A DNA stretch of 28,517 nt from Pelargonium cotyledonis (lineage: Eukaryota; Streptophyta; Magnoliopsida; Geraniales; Geraniaceae). The stretch covers positions 1 to 28,517 of the forward strand of contig JAYMTA010000452.1 of the NCBI GenBank assembly GCA_036897625.1, written 5' to 3'. Under the pieces are notes generated by a model. That model did no database searches. It was not told the origin of the DNA and saw nothing but the letters and a program-made list of their open reading frames with translations. Below are positions 9,351-21,034 of this stretch, piece after piece; within the stretch, counting starts at the first letter, position 1, and every line of letters starts with the position of its first letter. A program made the translations under genes and the position numbers.

Positions 9351-12300
9351 TTAAGGTTTCAGAGATGTTTCAGAGCCACGAATGTTCTGGTCACGCCCGT
9401 TCATATCCATCAATCCTGAATAAGAGGATTTTCTCTTCATTCTGAAGCTTTTAACTCTTCTTCCCTTTTTTTTACTGCGTGAAAACACAGCCGTCATGAT
9501 TGCCAGCAAACCCAACCCAGCAAACACCCATAGTGCAACAACCCAGAATCTAAAAGAACTAAATGTTCCATCTGTTGCTGTTGATAAAGATGATTCTTTG
9601 GACTCATCTGATGCATTTTTGCTTTTAGATAGTTCTGCATCACGTATTCCGAATTTCCTTGAAGTTGTGGCTTCCTGTTCTGAACCTTGGTTTGAGGATA
9701 AGGAACCGGGATCAGAGCACTTTCTCCTCTCATGATGCAAACGTAGGGCCTCATTGAGCATGTTTCCACATTCTATGCTGAGCAGGTCACGCTGTAGTGC
9801 ATTCTCGTCTGTCTTATCAAGCATTGAAGCATCAGGTGGATCTGGAAACTTAGCCCAGCACTTATTGACCATGTCAACGTCCCTATAGTCTGCCTTATCA
9901 AAGCTCCAATCCCCAACATGAAACTCTAACCCATAATGGAAAACTCTATACTTGACACCAGGTTCGGGAATATATCCCGGGTAAATCAGTATCTCTCTGT
10001 TTATGATATGCCGTAATTTCAACTGCATGATAAGAAAAGATACAAAATGCATCATCACACATTCCCCATGAGAAGATAAAAACTCATTTTCAACTCTAAG
10101 AGTTTATTTAGTATCGACTAAACTACAAGTCTACAACTTACAGAGCTTAAAGAAGTGACTGATGGATTCCATAAAAATCATTTAAGTATGTATGTAATAT
10201 TCTCTCTGAGTGCATTATGGTTATTTCTTCCCAACCCTGTGATCAGGAATGAGTAGGATACATGTAAACTACATTTTAGATAGTGGAGTGTATAGGTAAA
10301 ATGGCGTACCTCTGCTGCGCCAAATGAGTAACCATACATCTCACTTATCCAGCCGGATGAATAGATATCTCCAGTGATGTTTGTAGCATAATGAGCTTTA
10401 TCAGCCCGGACCTCCTCAGTTTTATGCAGCCATAGTAGAGCAAACTTGCGGAGATCATCTATATGCATGATGATTACACCCCCGACCTTGTCGCAGGCTT
10501 CAGGATGGCGGGTATGGAGTTTTGCAAGCTCATTGTTGCATCCAATCAGGTAGCTACCAAACACATGGTATGTAGTTTAAAAATATCACCATACAAACAA
10601 CTAAAAACCAAATCACATGCAAGACAGACAGACAAATAAGCATATGCATAAAACATGTACTTGCACACTCAATAGAGAGAATCCGCATTCATACTTCCAT
10701 GTCAGAGTCAACAAACCAACAAAATGTAAATATAAGGTAGAATATATCTTACTCATAGGGGGTTGAAACTGGGCGGCCACGTGCTGCTTTGAACTCCCAT
10801 GGTGTAATGGGGCCTCTCATGATCATATCAGCATCAAGAATTACTATGTATTCTGCATCAATATCTGCATGATTAAGCCAATGCTGGACTGCAGCTGGTT
10901 TATTAATTGCTGGATACCTGAAATGGGGGAAACAAAAGTAAGCTTTCAGCCTTTTTTACCTGCAATCTCGTGACATTGACTTCTAGTTGGATTTAGGAGA
11001 AGGATTAAAATTAGTTAACTAAATAATTAAGCGCCATTTTTTGCTGATACATACTTCAGCTTCACAAATAATGTTCCCAGGGTATCATCACAAATCATGT
11101 TTATCTCGTGACACAGGACATTAAATTGTAAATTCATACTACGCAAGTGACAAAAATAATGAGGTCAAAATTGTTCAATAGAACGAATTTAAATAGATTC
11201 TCTGAAAAAGAAGATATTACAGTCTAAATGCTTGATGCAATCCTATAAGCATATGAAATATACTCAAATGGTAAGGAGCAGTCAAATACAAGACCCAAAG
11301 AAGTCCAGTCATTAATTGAGTGTATAATAAGACAATAAAAAAGATTAACTAACAAGGATAAAAATAATGCATTTCATGCAGTTTATGGGTTACCAAAAAT
11401 TATGGTCTCAAATATTGAGAAGGAAATTGTGTGCTGTCAAGGGTCAAATGCAGTTGGCGTTTTTACGAAGTTTTGTTAATCAGATTGAGTATTGAGATCT
11501 TCAAATGGTGAAATAGTTTTGGGATTAACACCTACATAAGTAACTTAAGTTCCTAGTTCCAGAACTATCTATACTTGTATGCAGTCTACCTTAAAACAGT
11601 TGTACCGATGCAAACCAGAAGCCAAAATGCAGAAATGAATCATTCCAACAGCGAGATGCCGGTATCATATGCATCTTAGATGTCCAAAAATGCTGACATA
11701 TCAGAAGCGAAAAAAAACATATGTATGAAAAAAGATAAAATAACTTACCAATCACCTGTTAATGGATGTCGGCTCATGGAAGGGACATAGTGGGTGGGAG
11801 CCAAGTCATGGCCTCTGTATTGCTTCAAGTCTTCATCAGTACAGCTGAGAAGCCGTGTGATATTTCCAGGCTGGCCACTGAGGTGAAAACTATGAACAAG
11901 TCCTACAGTCTGCCAATCAAAGTAAGGGATACATTCTGTGGAGAAAATGGTGTGGATTTTGGGATGTGGCCTTTCTTGTTCATCAGGGACTTCCTGCTCC
12001 ACCACAGCCTCCTCACTCTTTATACCATTAGCAGTTAGAAATTTAGGCCGAGTTAGTTCAGCAAAGGTTTGGCTCTTCAAAAAGCTTAAGTATTTTGACC
12101 ACTTTGGCTTGGGACATCCATTTGCAGCATGTTGTAATGACAGACCCTCATTCAAAGTGTTAATACACTCTATACTAAGAAATAGGCCCCGTCTATTACT
12201 GGGATCAGATTCCATCAACTTTACCTGCAGAAATGAAGTATCTTAAGTTTTCAGCTTACAAAATAAAGTTGAGTGACAATATCTACATGAATTTTATATT

Positions 12301-15073
12301 TGTGCTTTGGTCCTAGCACATAATGTCATGAACAATGCAAATAGTTCGAGGGCATGCAGTCATGCCTGCCTCAAAGAAGGCCTTCACAAATCCATTTTCA
12401 ACAATAAAGGAAACACAGAACATATGTAAGGCAGTGACAAAAGTGGGTAAAAATTAAACATACAGGTTGTTAAAATATATTCTAATGCATACAAAGAACT
12501 CTTTTTTGGTTCATATACCTCTCTTGGGTAAGGAGGCTCAGGAAAAAGCCGGCCACAGTCATAAACAATATCATCTTCATGGTGATCTAACTTACTGAAA
12601 GACCAGTTTCCAACATTGAATCGCAGGCCATAGTGAAGGAGAATGGGCTCAATGCCTTCTCGTGGAATATAGCCAGGGTATAACATTAAATTATCATTAA
12701 TTTTGTGCCTAAGTCCAACCTGGGAAAACAGGGAACACTATTAATAAATATAAGGAAATAAAAATATTAACAGCAGCATAAAAGGAAAAACTTTTTTTTT
12801 CGAAGGAGAGAAAAAATAAACAGCATACTAACGTACTTCTGCTGCACCAAATGAGTACCCATACATCTCACTTATCCATCCTTGCCCATAGATATCACCA
12901 GTTAGATTGGTCGCCCAGTGAGCTCTATCTTCCCTTACTTCTTCTGTTTTTGACAGCCACATGGGTGCCAATGCTCGGAGATCATCTATATGCATGGCTA
13001 AAAGACCCCCAACCTTGTCACAGAGTTCTGGATTCTTTGTGTGCAGTTTAGCCAAAATATTATCACATCCTATCAAATACCTGTACAAGCAATACATTTA
13101 AACATAAACATTGACATAAATTACAAGTCAAAAACATTAAGAATTGAATGTGAAGTATTAACTATACATGCAATCGACAATGTGTTCCGGCATATCCAAA
13201 TCAATAATTATGTGATTCACAAATACTCAAAGTCTCTGCTCAAGAGCATCATCCAAATGTCATTAAAGAAATCCTGCTCTGAAATCTAGTAAGGCCCTGT
13301 TCTCCAAATATTTGCACATTCATATAGATAGGCATCACAACTTCACATTATAAGAATGTCAGTGCAGAAAGGTCCTGTTTGGTTAGCCTCTAATGTAGCT
13401 CATTTGTATTTTCATTAAACCAATAAAATTTCTCCAACTATAATTTCTTCAGACATTTAACAAAGAAGACATTCAACTGTAGCACAGAATAAATTATATA
13501 AAATGAATGCAAGTACCCGTAATATGCTGCAACAGGTTTGCCTTTTTCAGCGCCAAGCTCCCACGGAACAATTGGTCCTCGAATAATCATGTCTGCATCT
13601 AGAATCACAACCCAGTCAACATTTTCTGCATCTTTACTATGTTTAAGCCAATGGACAATTCCAGCAGGTTTGTTAATTGCAGGGTACCTGCAAAACCAAA
13701 AAGACTCACTTGTTAATATCCAAAACAAAATACCTTAGGTGAGAAAGGACACTATCAGAATGCTATTTATGGAGTCGTTTTCATTCTCATCCCTACATTC
13801 TAGTCAAGAAAAATGGAGCATGAATTTAATAGTTAATATATGATACCAAATGGAGAGAACTGACAAAAGATCAAGCTTAAATGAAAAGCAGTCAAAAAAC
13901 AATCTAAGATTACAGATTGGGTGGACTGTTTTGATTTGTGTTAGTATAGCTCCATATGCAGAAACATTGTGATATCCATATAACAACTTGACCTTTCATC
14001 ACTTTCCTTTAATTTTGTTGCCCGTCATTTATTGGAAGTATAGACATTATGGCCATACCGCCATAATGTAACAAGACCAAAGCAATGCTTATATTTTGGG
14101 AACCATAAATCATATCGAAGTATTTCTAGTAGAGTATTTGTTTACTCATGACAACTATAAATTTGGTTGGCCAATCACTGAAAATGTTCAAGTTATCTTT
14201 ACAATCAACAGAAAAACTGACATGTGAAAGGATCAAGTTCATGCTCTAGCAAGGTGATATGACACCTATTTCTCTAAAACAAAAGAGAAGCTCAGTTGAG
14301 CAGATTAGCATTCACGTTTTACTCATGAAGTAATGTATCAGGTAAGATAAGAGTTTGAAGGTACCCCAACTTAGTTTCCCTTTGGCAACTAATTTCAATC
14401 ACTCATTACTATCACTCATCAGTCACTAGTCACCCCACTCTTATGCCAAGGAAAACAGCTATAAGCCCAATAATTTGCTGAAATTGAAGGGAAAGAGACA
14501 ACAGATCAAACAAAATCAGATGCATAACTTGATCCATAACATCACTCAACCAAACTCAGTAATTGCAAAGCAGCCAATGATGGAGACCCAATATAATGGC
14601 AACTATTTAATTTGACTGACGAGCAAACAATCATCCTCAAACCCAAAACCCATAAGCAGAATCAACAAATAAACCCCATTTTTAGAGCCAATCCAGAATA
14701 ATCACTTCAAGACCCAATTTTGACATCAACCCACAAACCAAACAACTGAAACCAGCTCAAGAAAAAAAAAATACCAGTCGCCAGTTCTGGGATGTCTGCT
14801 CATGGAAGGGACCTCTAGAGTAGGAGCCAAATTCATGCCCCTGTAGCTCTTCTTCTCCTCATCCGTACAACTGAGGAGTCGGGTAATGGGTCCGGGTTGC
14901 CGAGCCTTCCGGAAGCTGTGCATGAGCCCCACCGTCTGCCAGTCGAAGTAGTTTTGGCACTCCACCGAGAAAAGCGTGTGGATCCTGTACGGCGCATCCG
15001 CGCTCCGGCCACTTCCGATCCCGAATCCCATCACCGCCGCCGCCACCCACAGCAGAATCCAGAAATTGCCCAT
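9351..15073 (-). CDS. SERGT1: Peptidyl-serine alpha-galactosyltransferase (GT96 family)
   Basis: Eight coding exons (minus strand): 15073-14775, 13687-13517, 13080-12837, 12719-12519, 12224-11749, 10917-10753, 10553-10310, 10022-9351. They join in frame to 823 aa. The enzyme family transfers galactose from UDP-galactose to a serine of extensins and related hydroxyproline-rich cell wall proteins, in the secretory pathway (ER/Golgi). Residues 1-26 look like a signal peptide (WILLWVAAAVMGFGIG). Two homologous catalytic-type units follow: unit 1 with FDWQTVGL and D130-A-D132, unit 2 with the same FDWQTVGL and D492-A-D494. Each also has YLIGC and QGWISEMYGYSFGAAE or SSGWISEMYGYSFGAAE. A membrane segment lies at about 758-780 (RFWVVALWVFAGLGLLAIM) before a basic cytosolic tail (KKKGRRVKSFRMKRK), giving type I topology. 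The start at 15073 is the first in-frame ATG; the frame upstream opens only with TTG. Confidence 0.93.
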
Positions 15074-15541
15074 CGTCGACGTCGAGTAGCTCCCGAATTC
15101 AATGTCAGATTTCAAGTGGGTTCCGCATCAGAAGATCTAAACTCTTCATGGCTTTGCCGTTGACAAGTCAAGACACAATTTTTTTTTTGTTTATAATATC
15201 TGTATCTGATCTGGAAGAGGGAGAGGAGTTGTTGATGACGGAGATTAAAAAAATGGGAAGACTTTGATCGGTAATTAATGAACACTGTAACAATTATGAA
15301 ATGGTTAATCGAAACTTATAAAAATCTGAGTCAAAGAAAGAATGAAACCACTCTTCTTTGTCATCTACTGTCCAATTTCCCAGTACAGCTGATATTTTCT
15401 CCGACTCGACAACAAGTTGCTACAAAAAATATGATACGAACAAGAAACGAAAAACGACTTGTCGGCTTTAAGATGATGAGAAATGAGATGACGATAGTCG
15501 TTCTTGGATTCCTAGAAAAAAAAAAAAAAAAAAAAAGGTGA

Positions 15542-15547
15542 CACGTG
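15542..15547. promoter_or_regulatory. G-box/ABRE core (CACGTG) in the divergent promoter
   Basis: ACACGTGGC, a strong ABRE/G-box form, lies about 470 bp upstream of the SERGT1 ATG and about 700 bp upstream of the SPT4 leader, directly after a 21-A run. It could be read by bZIP factors for either gene. The motif is seen; its use is inferred. Confidence 0.35.
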
Positions 15548-16387
15548 GCAAATAAACAATTTCGGATTATTTAACTTTTAGTTTGCTAATTACATTGTAA
15601 AAGTAAATAAACAATTTTTATTAAATTTTAACAATAAAAAATATATGTTGCAAATATTTAGTTTAACTTGTTAACAATTTTCGAGCTCATAATAACCAGT
15701 GTTTGAATTGGAATGTTATTATTCTCTTCCTATTTTCAGTTAAAAGGCATCTTCAATCCTGCTAGTTCACACACAACTACTACTCTACTTTTGTAAACCT
15801 TGTTAATTTTGCTAATTTATTACATTATATTAATTAGGTAAGCACGTAATAGTTCAATCAAATGACATGTTGTTAATTCAAAAGTGGCCGTACCATCAAG
15901 TGTTGTGGGTCATCTAGTAAGAAAATGTTGCGGTTCATGCATATATGCACCATTTATGCTAATTCATGGACTTACAAGGTAGTTGATCTTTATTCATAAA
16001 TCTAATTTATGTGTATTTACATATGTAATTTAAATAAATAATAAATGTATATATATGACTATAATTAGCTCGAACGAGAATCAATACGAGTGTGGTAAAA
16101 AGATTTAAATGTGACAACCGCGAGTTTGCGGTGCGCCAGAAATCTCATGATTTAGACTGTAAACAAAAAATAGATTCTAAAATAAAATCTTCCAAAAAAA
16201 GGTATAATACGACACCACAATAATCGTTTTGGTCTAAAATAAATTTTTATTTTCCTCCAGTGTTCTCTACTTCTCTCGAACAGTCTCACAAAAACCCTGA
16301 ATCGGAGCATCAATCTGTGCATCGATTGCATTGTTTTCGCTTCTCATACGCCATTTTTGCTTCAGCGATCATCATTCACTTACAAAC

Positions 16388-16662
16388 CGTAAGTCTTCTC
16401 TTTGTTTTTGCTTTTGGGTTTTGCTTATTTTGATGTAATTCTCTAAAACTAACTGTACCAAAAGTATCGTTTCTGGGTGCTTGCCGCCATTGCCACTCTA
16501 TGCATTGCATTCAAGCTTCATAGTTTCAAACGTACTGTACTGAGATATATAACATGCACATTGAAAAAAAACCACTTTTTATTTTATTTTTAGAGAGTAC
16601 CCATTTCGAGCAAGAGACGATAAAGTTTACCGTTTATACTATTAATTTGATTGGCCTGTATC
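16388..16662 (+). other. Probable 5' UTR intron of SPT4
   Basis: The donor AAACC|GTAAGTC at 16387/16388 and the acceptor CTGTATCAG| at 16662 would leave a 12-base exon stretch (TTGCTGAATC and so on) before the ATG at 16675. The strong donor and the pyrimidine-rich sequence of the leader support this, but transcripts would be needed to fix the acceptor. Confidence 0.5.
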
Positions 16663-16674
16663 AGTTGCTGAATC

Positions 16675-19126
16675 ATGGGAAGCGCTCCTGCTGAAATTCC
16701 TACCAGCTTTGGCCATGAGCTCAGGGCTTGCCTTCGTTGCCACCTCGTCAAAACATATGATCAGGTTCTCTCCCTCTTTTCACATATTGACATGGTTTCG
16801 ATTGGTCTGAATTAGGGTTTATTGATTACATATGTACATTTTCCTGTCAATTTTTATGTCCCCTGTTATAAATACTCATTGTTCAGGAACTGGAAGTCGT
16901 GTTTTTGAATTGCATTACTTGTTGAATCTGGATTTTGGATTTTACTCCTTTGGTTTTCTTGATGGGTCTTTTTGTTTATTTTTCTAGCAATCTCACTGTA
17001 GCTATGTTTGGTTATGGTGCTACCCTAACAGTTTAGGGACTCAGGCTGTGAGAATTGCCCCTTCTTTAAGATGAATGGAGACCATGAGCGTGTTCATGAT
17101 TGCACTACCGTTAATTTCAATGGGTATGTGTATTTTTTCCGTAACCTCATCCTCTATTATTAGCATTTTTCTCTTGTATGCAAAAATCAGTTTTGTATTT
17201 GCTGCTTTTCTTTGAATAGTTGATTGCCAGTTCTCTTGATATTTGACAAACATAATTTCACAAGCCTGGCCGTGAATGCATAATTTTCTTAATTTTGATT
17301 GGTAAATTGGGGAAATAATGATTTTATGAAATATCGTTTAAGCTCAATGTCATATTGTGGTACATTAGGTTGTACTGAAAATTTCTCCTTTACTTTCATC
17401 ATTATATGAAATTGACTATACATTTCCCCCGGATTACTTTATAGGATAATTGCAGTGATGGATCCTAGCAGAAGTTGGGCTGCTCGCTGGTTGAGAATTG
17501 GTATCAATTTGTTGCATACATACTTTTTCATACCTTTTTTTTTTCTTCTCGTTTTTCTTGTAGAGATATGAGTCGTGTGCAAATTCAAAAAGTTAACCAT
17601 GATAGATGTTCTAAAAAGTGGAACCTCAAGTAACTTATACCTCTACCTGAATTTTCCATTTTTTCTTTCATAAAGCTGACGAGCTGAAACCTAGTTGGAT
17701 ATAGGAGTTTTGGAGGGAAAAAGTGGTTGTGTCCTTAAAACATCTAAAGACTGACTTAAATATTGTGAAATCAAAATTTCAACACTTCTTATTCAAATAT
17801 CTAATAAGATATACGGACTTGCCCTGATCATACTACAGCAACACCATAGGTTCACTAGTGATCTAAAGACTGACTTAAATATTGTGAAATTAACATTTCA
17901 AGCTGCATTGTAGCTATCCCACTTATTCAAATATCTAATAAGATATATGGACTTGCCCTGATCATGCTACAGCAACACCATAGGTTCACTAGTGATCTGC
18001 TTCTTTTTTTATTTTATATGTACCACTGTGTCCACATAACATTATTGCAGATCACTCATCAAATTATCACTCTTACGTTGAACTATGAACAAACATGTGG
18101 TTGTTCCTAAGTTTAGTAGTTGGTGGAGCACCTTAAGTCTTTTTGTTGACAGTTGATATATGCAATTCACCTTTCAAGTACTGAAATGAGATATTGTTTA
18201 ACTAAATCTTCTTATGGTTCACTGTTTATTGTATAACTCAAAATTTGACTATTTAAACTTTGTTCATTCAGGAAGATTTGCCCCTGGCTGTTACACTCTT
18301 GCAGTGTCAGATGCACTTCCAGAAGACTTGCAGGTATGCGTGGTGTAAATCTATGATATTTTATTCTTATCTTATAGTTGTGTTGTTAACTTAGCTTATT
18401 ATCACTGTGATCTGATCCACACTCTGGGCACAAGGGTGGGTGTTATCATAATATATAGTATATACAAAACTGCACTTCACCGAGTTGAGACTTGTTTGGC
18501 ACACAATGTACACTTTGTCAACATCCTTCTGAATGTATTGATTTATGATTTCTGACGTAATTTTTTATTATTGATTGTGTAGTCACAGTACTGATATGGT
18601 ATAACTGCACATAAATTATCAAATTCTTCGAAATCTATGGAATTTACATTATTTTATTCAGTTGAACACTTTGGCATTTGGCACAGTACGTGTATGGATG
18701 TATGCCGCTTTGAGGAAAGGAAAAACAATGATACATTGATACTGGCGGTAAATTCTAATATGACGTGTTTAGTCAATTACATCCATGCATGTTGCAGATG
18801 GCATTAAATTGCTTTGATATATGAATTGATGCATTGCATAGATATATGCTGAGCCAGTTAGCCTTGGACCGTCATAGACTTTTTTGAAAAATTACCTTAC
18901 TGGTTCATGAAATATCGATCTTGCAGGTGTGCCAGGTAGCAAAATTTATGCATCTAAAAGGCTGTTAAGAAGTTGTTAGATTGACATGTTTGCTGTTTCT
19001 TTGATCAAATGGATTGTCTTAAAAAGCTTGTAGATATATATGCTGATCACTCCCTTTTTCTTTATGGATGTTGTGTAGAGTTTATGTGAAGACGAGCATG
19101 TCCAGTACATCCCACCAAAACGTTAA
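16675..19126 (+). CDS. SPT4: Transcription elongation factor SPT4
   Basis: Five coding exons: 16675-16764, 17032-17123, 17445-17500, 18272-18333, 19079-19126. They join to 115 aa ending TAA, the usual length of plant SPT4. SPT4 pairs with the NGN domain of SPT5 (the DSIF complex) on RNA polymerase II and promotes processive elongation in the nucleus. The protein begins MGSAPAEIPTSFGHELRACL. It carries the four-cysteine zinc site C19-x2-C22 and C36-x2-C39 (CLRC, CENC), followed by NFNGIIAVMDPSRSWAARWL and RFAPGCYTLAVSDALPED, and ends VQYIPPKR. All splice sites are GT-AG with continuous phase (Q/F, G split, G split, Q/S). The third and fourth introns are long (771 and 745 bases), and the third carries a tandem duplication. 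No individual residue looks missing. Confidence 0.96.
17742..17994. repeat. Tandem duplication (119 and 134 bp) in the third SPT4 intron
   Basis: The first copy is 17742-17860 and the second 17861-17994. Both start ATCTAAAGACTGACTTAAAT and end CATAGGTTCACTAGTG. The second copy has about 15 extra bases (around CTGCATTGTAGCTATCCC) and a few substitutions (for example GATATACGG versus GATATATGG). The high identity suggests a fairly recent local duplication. It is wholly intronic. Confidence 0.9.
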
Positions 19127-20254
19127 AGAATGTCCATCCAAAGGGGAAGATACATGTTGCAAGTCATGGGAATCTACTTCTGTGGTCAGATCGGTACTTG
19201 CTTTAGTTCATAGTTCGAACGCTGGTTTGGCATTTTGTAGCTCTGCTCTTAGCTGAAAAATATCCTATAAATATGAATCTATGACGTATTATAATTCATT
19301 ATCAGACTCTCGAATAGCCATTAGTTTAGATTACATTTATAAACGAATTTCGTGGTTTAGCGAGTTAGTTTTATATTAGAAAGAATACTAAATATACAAG
19401 TGCATCCAAAAACAAACCTTATAAATTGTTGTTTATACTTGTGATGACCATTGATAAGACCAAGAAGAATAATGCAAAAAAGAAGTGGACCACCATTGAT
19501 AAAGATACTTCAACTTACACAATAACTTATAAAATAAATAAAAATCAATGTCTTGAATTCAAAATTAATGACCATAAGCTATATTATTGTTTAAATCAGT
19601 CTGTCATTATCTTCTCAACTTCTGTAATGTTACAGCTTACCAAAACTTTTGCTCATTCTCATGAAAGCAACATTAATCACCAAATAAGCCTACATTTTTA
19701 TCTTTCTTTTTCTCTGGAAAACATTTATTTTTTCACTAGCTCGTGTATATTATTTAAAAAATATTATCTAATGATGATGACGAAGAGGTTGATGATTTTG
19801 AGAAATTGAATGATGACGGTTCAAGTATAATTAATTGAGGAAAAATACTAATTACCAACTTGATGTTGATTTTGTGATTTGTAAGTGTCACACAACATTT
19901 GCAAGATTTAGATTTTATTTTCTTCTTCCTGTTGAAACAAAAACATTTTATTGGAAGTCAAATCGAAATCTATTTTGGTGATGAAGAAATTGCATCACAG
20001 ATAGCTATGTTATTTGTTTAAATTATTAGATTAAAGCCCTCTTGTGCTCCTCGAGGCGATTAAATTAATTTGGTCTTTAAATCTTTTTGTATTAAGCTAA
20101 TTAATAATGGGATTAAACAGCTGGTATTGTTTCATTAGAGATAATAATTATTTATTGATTAGTGATAATATACAAAAAGACCATAAGTAATGTTAGTCTA
20201 CAGTACATTCTAAAATCAAGTACCTCCAGACACCAGCCTATGTGTCATCGGTGA

Positions 20255-20310
20255 AGAGAAGCTCGAACTCGATATCTCAAAAAATTATAAATCACTTAAA
20301 CCATTTGTTA
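20255..20310 (-). mobile_element. tRNA-derived SINE-like head (pol III A and B boxes)
   Basis: On the minus strand there is TGGTTTAAGTG (A-box-like, plus positions 20293-20303), followed downstream by GAGTTCGAGCT (B-box-like, plus positions 20260-20270). The spacing is about that of tRNA-derived SINEs. A SINE body may extend to about 20170, where a T-rich stretch occurs. It does not fold into an intact tRNA as far as I can see. The ends are not defined. Confidence 0.4.
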
Positions 20311-20391
20311 CTGACAATAAGTTTGTTACACAATATGAGGCAATGAATATGATCCTTATTTTCGTAATAACAAAGATCATGGTTCCTAGTA

Positions 20392-20393
<2 letters not shown>

Positions 20394-20428
<35 letters not shown>
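20394..20428. repeat. 35-base poly(T) run
   Basis: An uninterrupted T homopolymer. On the minus strand it is a 35-A run and might be the tail of a retroposed sequence, but I could not identify an adjoining element. The length may be affected by sequencing error. Confidence 0.9.
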
Positions 20429-20432
<4 letters not shown>

Positions 20433-20826
20433 AAGTTGTAGCTACGAATGTATAGATATTCAAGCATATGCATGCACGTAAACCAATGACTGCTTAGCAC
20501 GACCAACCCTTCAATATTCTTGTTCCCCAACCTCAAAACCTAAACAAAATATATTAACAAGCTTCATAATCTTTTTACTTCTCGTCAATGGCGGACCATG
20601 ATTAAGATTAAGATGGACCATGGACTTACAAAAAAACATGAATTAATGGTATTGTGATTTGGTTGATGGATGAAGATGCAAGGACCCCACTGGTCATGGT
20701 GAACTATCATGTCAAGTCGTGGTGCCAAATCGTATTTTGGGTAGGGCTCGGATTACTTTGGTGATCATATATATCAGTTAAAAGTTGGGTCGGGTGAAAG
20801 TTCAGATGCAAGTTATTAGCTCTACT

Positions 20827-20863
20827 GTCAACACTCAACTATCACCCCGGTGAGTTGGGTGAC
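20827..20863. repeat. Imperfect 37-bp palindrome
   Basis: GTCA at the left pairs with TGAC at the right, and inner arms CAACT-AT-CACC pair with GGTG-AG-TTG around a CC centre. The arms contain a few mismatches. It lies about 170 bp downstream of the MYB stop codon and could form a hairpin in a minus-strand read-through transcript or be a protein-binding palindrome. Its function is unknown. Confidence 0.55.
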
Positions 20864-21034
20864 ATGCAAAGAAAGAAAAAAAAAATATAATATTTTTATT
20901 ACATGAAACTATTACATGTAAATTACAATTTGGGAACACAATAATTAGTGTCCTCTAGTAGCACTATTTTTATTTATTGATTGATTTGATATGATCATCA
21001 AACTAGAAAAAACAAAGACATCAATGATGAGCAA

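Larger units (their letters stand above)
15074..16674. promoter_or_regulatory. Divergent promoter region between SERGT1 and SPT4
   Basis: SERGT1 reads left and SPT4 reads right from this 1.6 kb interval. It contains a run of 21 A (15516-15536) and a G-box/ABRE-like ACACGTGGC just after it. Next comes a very AT-rich core (15550-16110), and then the SPT4 leader from roughly 16255. The leader is probably split by an intron from 16388 (AAACC|GTAAGT) to 16662 (CTGTATCAG|). No coding region is supported. Confidence 0.5.
19127..21034. other. AT-rich spacer between SPT4 and the MYB gene
   Basis: The first 100-150 bases are the SPT4 3' UTR. The rest contains an open frame at 19426-19809 with strongly AT-biased codons and no recognisable domain, a SINE-like pol III head on the minus strand near 20255-20310, a 35-T run, and an imperfect 37-bp palindrome. 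No gene is supported. Confidence 0.45.

Noticed and set aside
13285-13390. AAGGCCCTGTTCTCC and AGGTCCTGTTTGGTT motifs in a SERGT1 intron, reminiscent of hAT MITE ends
   Set aside because: Both face the same direction and no inverted partner or target duplication was found.
15074-15115. Upstream extension of the SERGT1 frame (KSDIEFGSYSTST)
   Set aside because: It opens only with TTG; the first ATG (15073) gives a normal signal peptide.
15278-15541. Open frame of 87 codons ending in a Lys run
   Set aside because: It ends in the 21-A tract and lies in promoter sequence; no family resemblance.
19426-19809. Open frame of 127 codons between SPT4 and the MYB gene
   Set aside because: Strongly AT-driven codon content, no domain, no convincing start or splice context; likely chance or a decayed transposon. 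The acidic stretch just after it (GATGATGACGAAGAGG) recalled hAT-type proteins but was too short to call.
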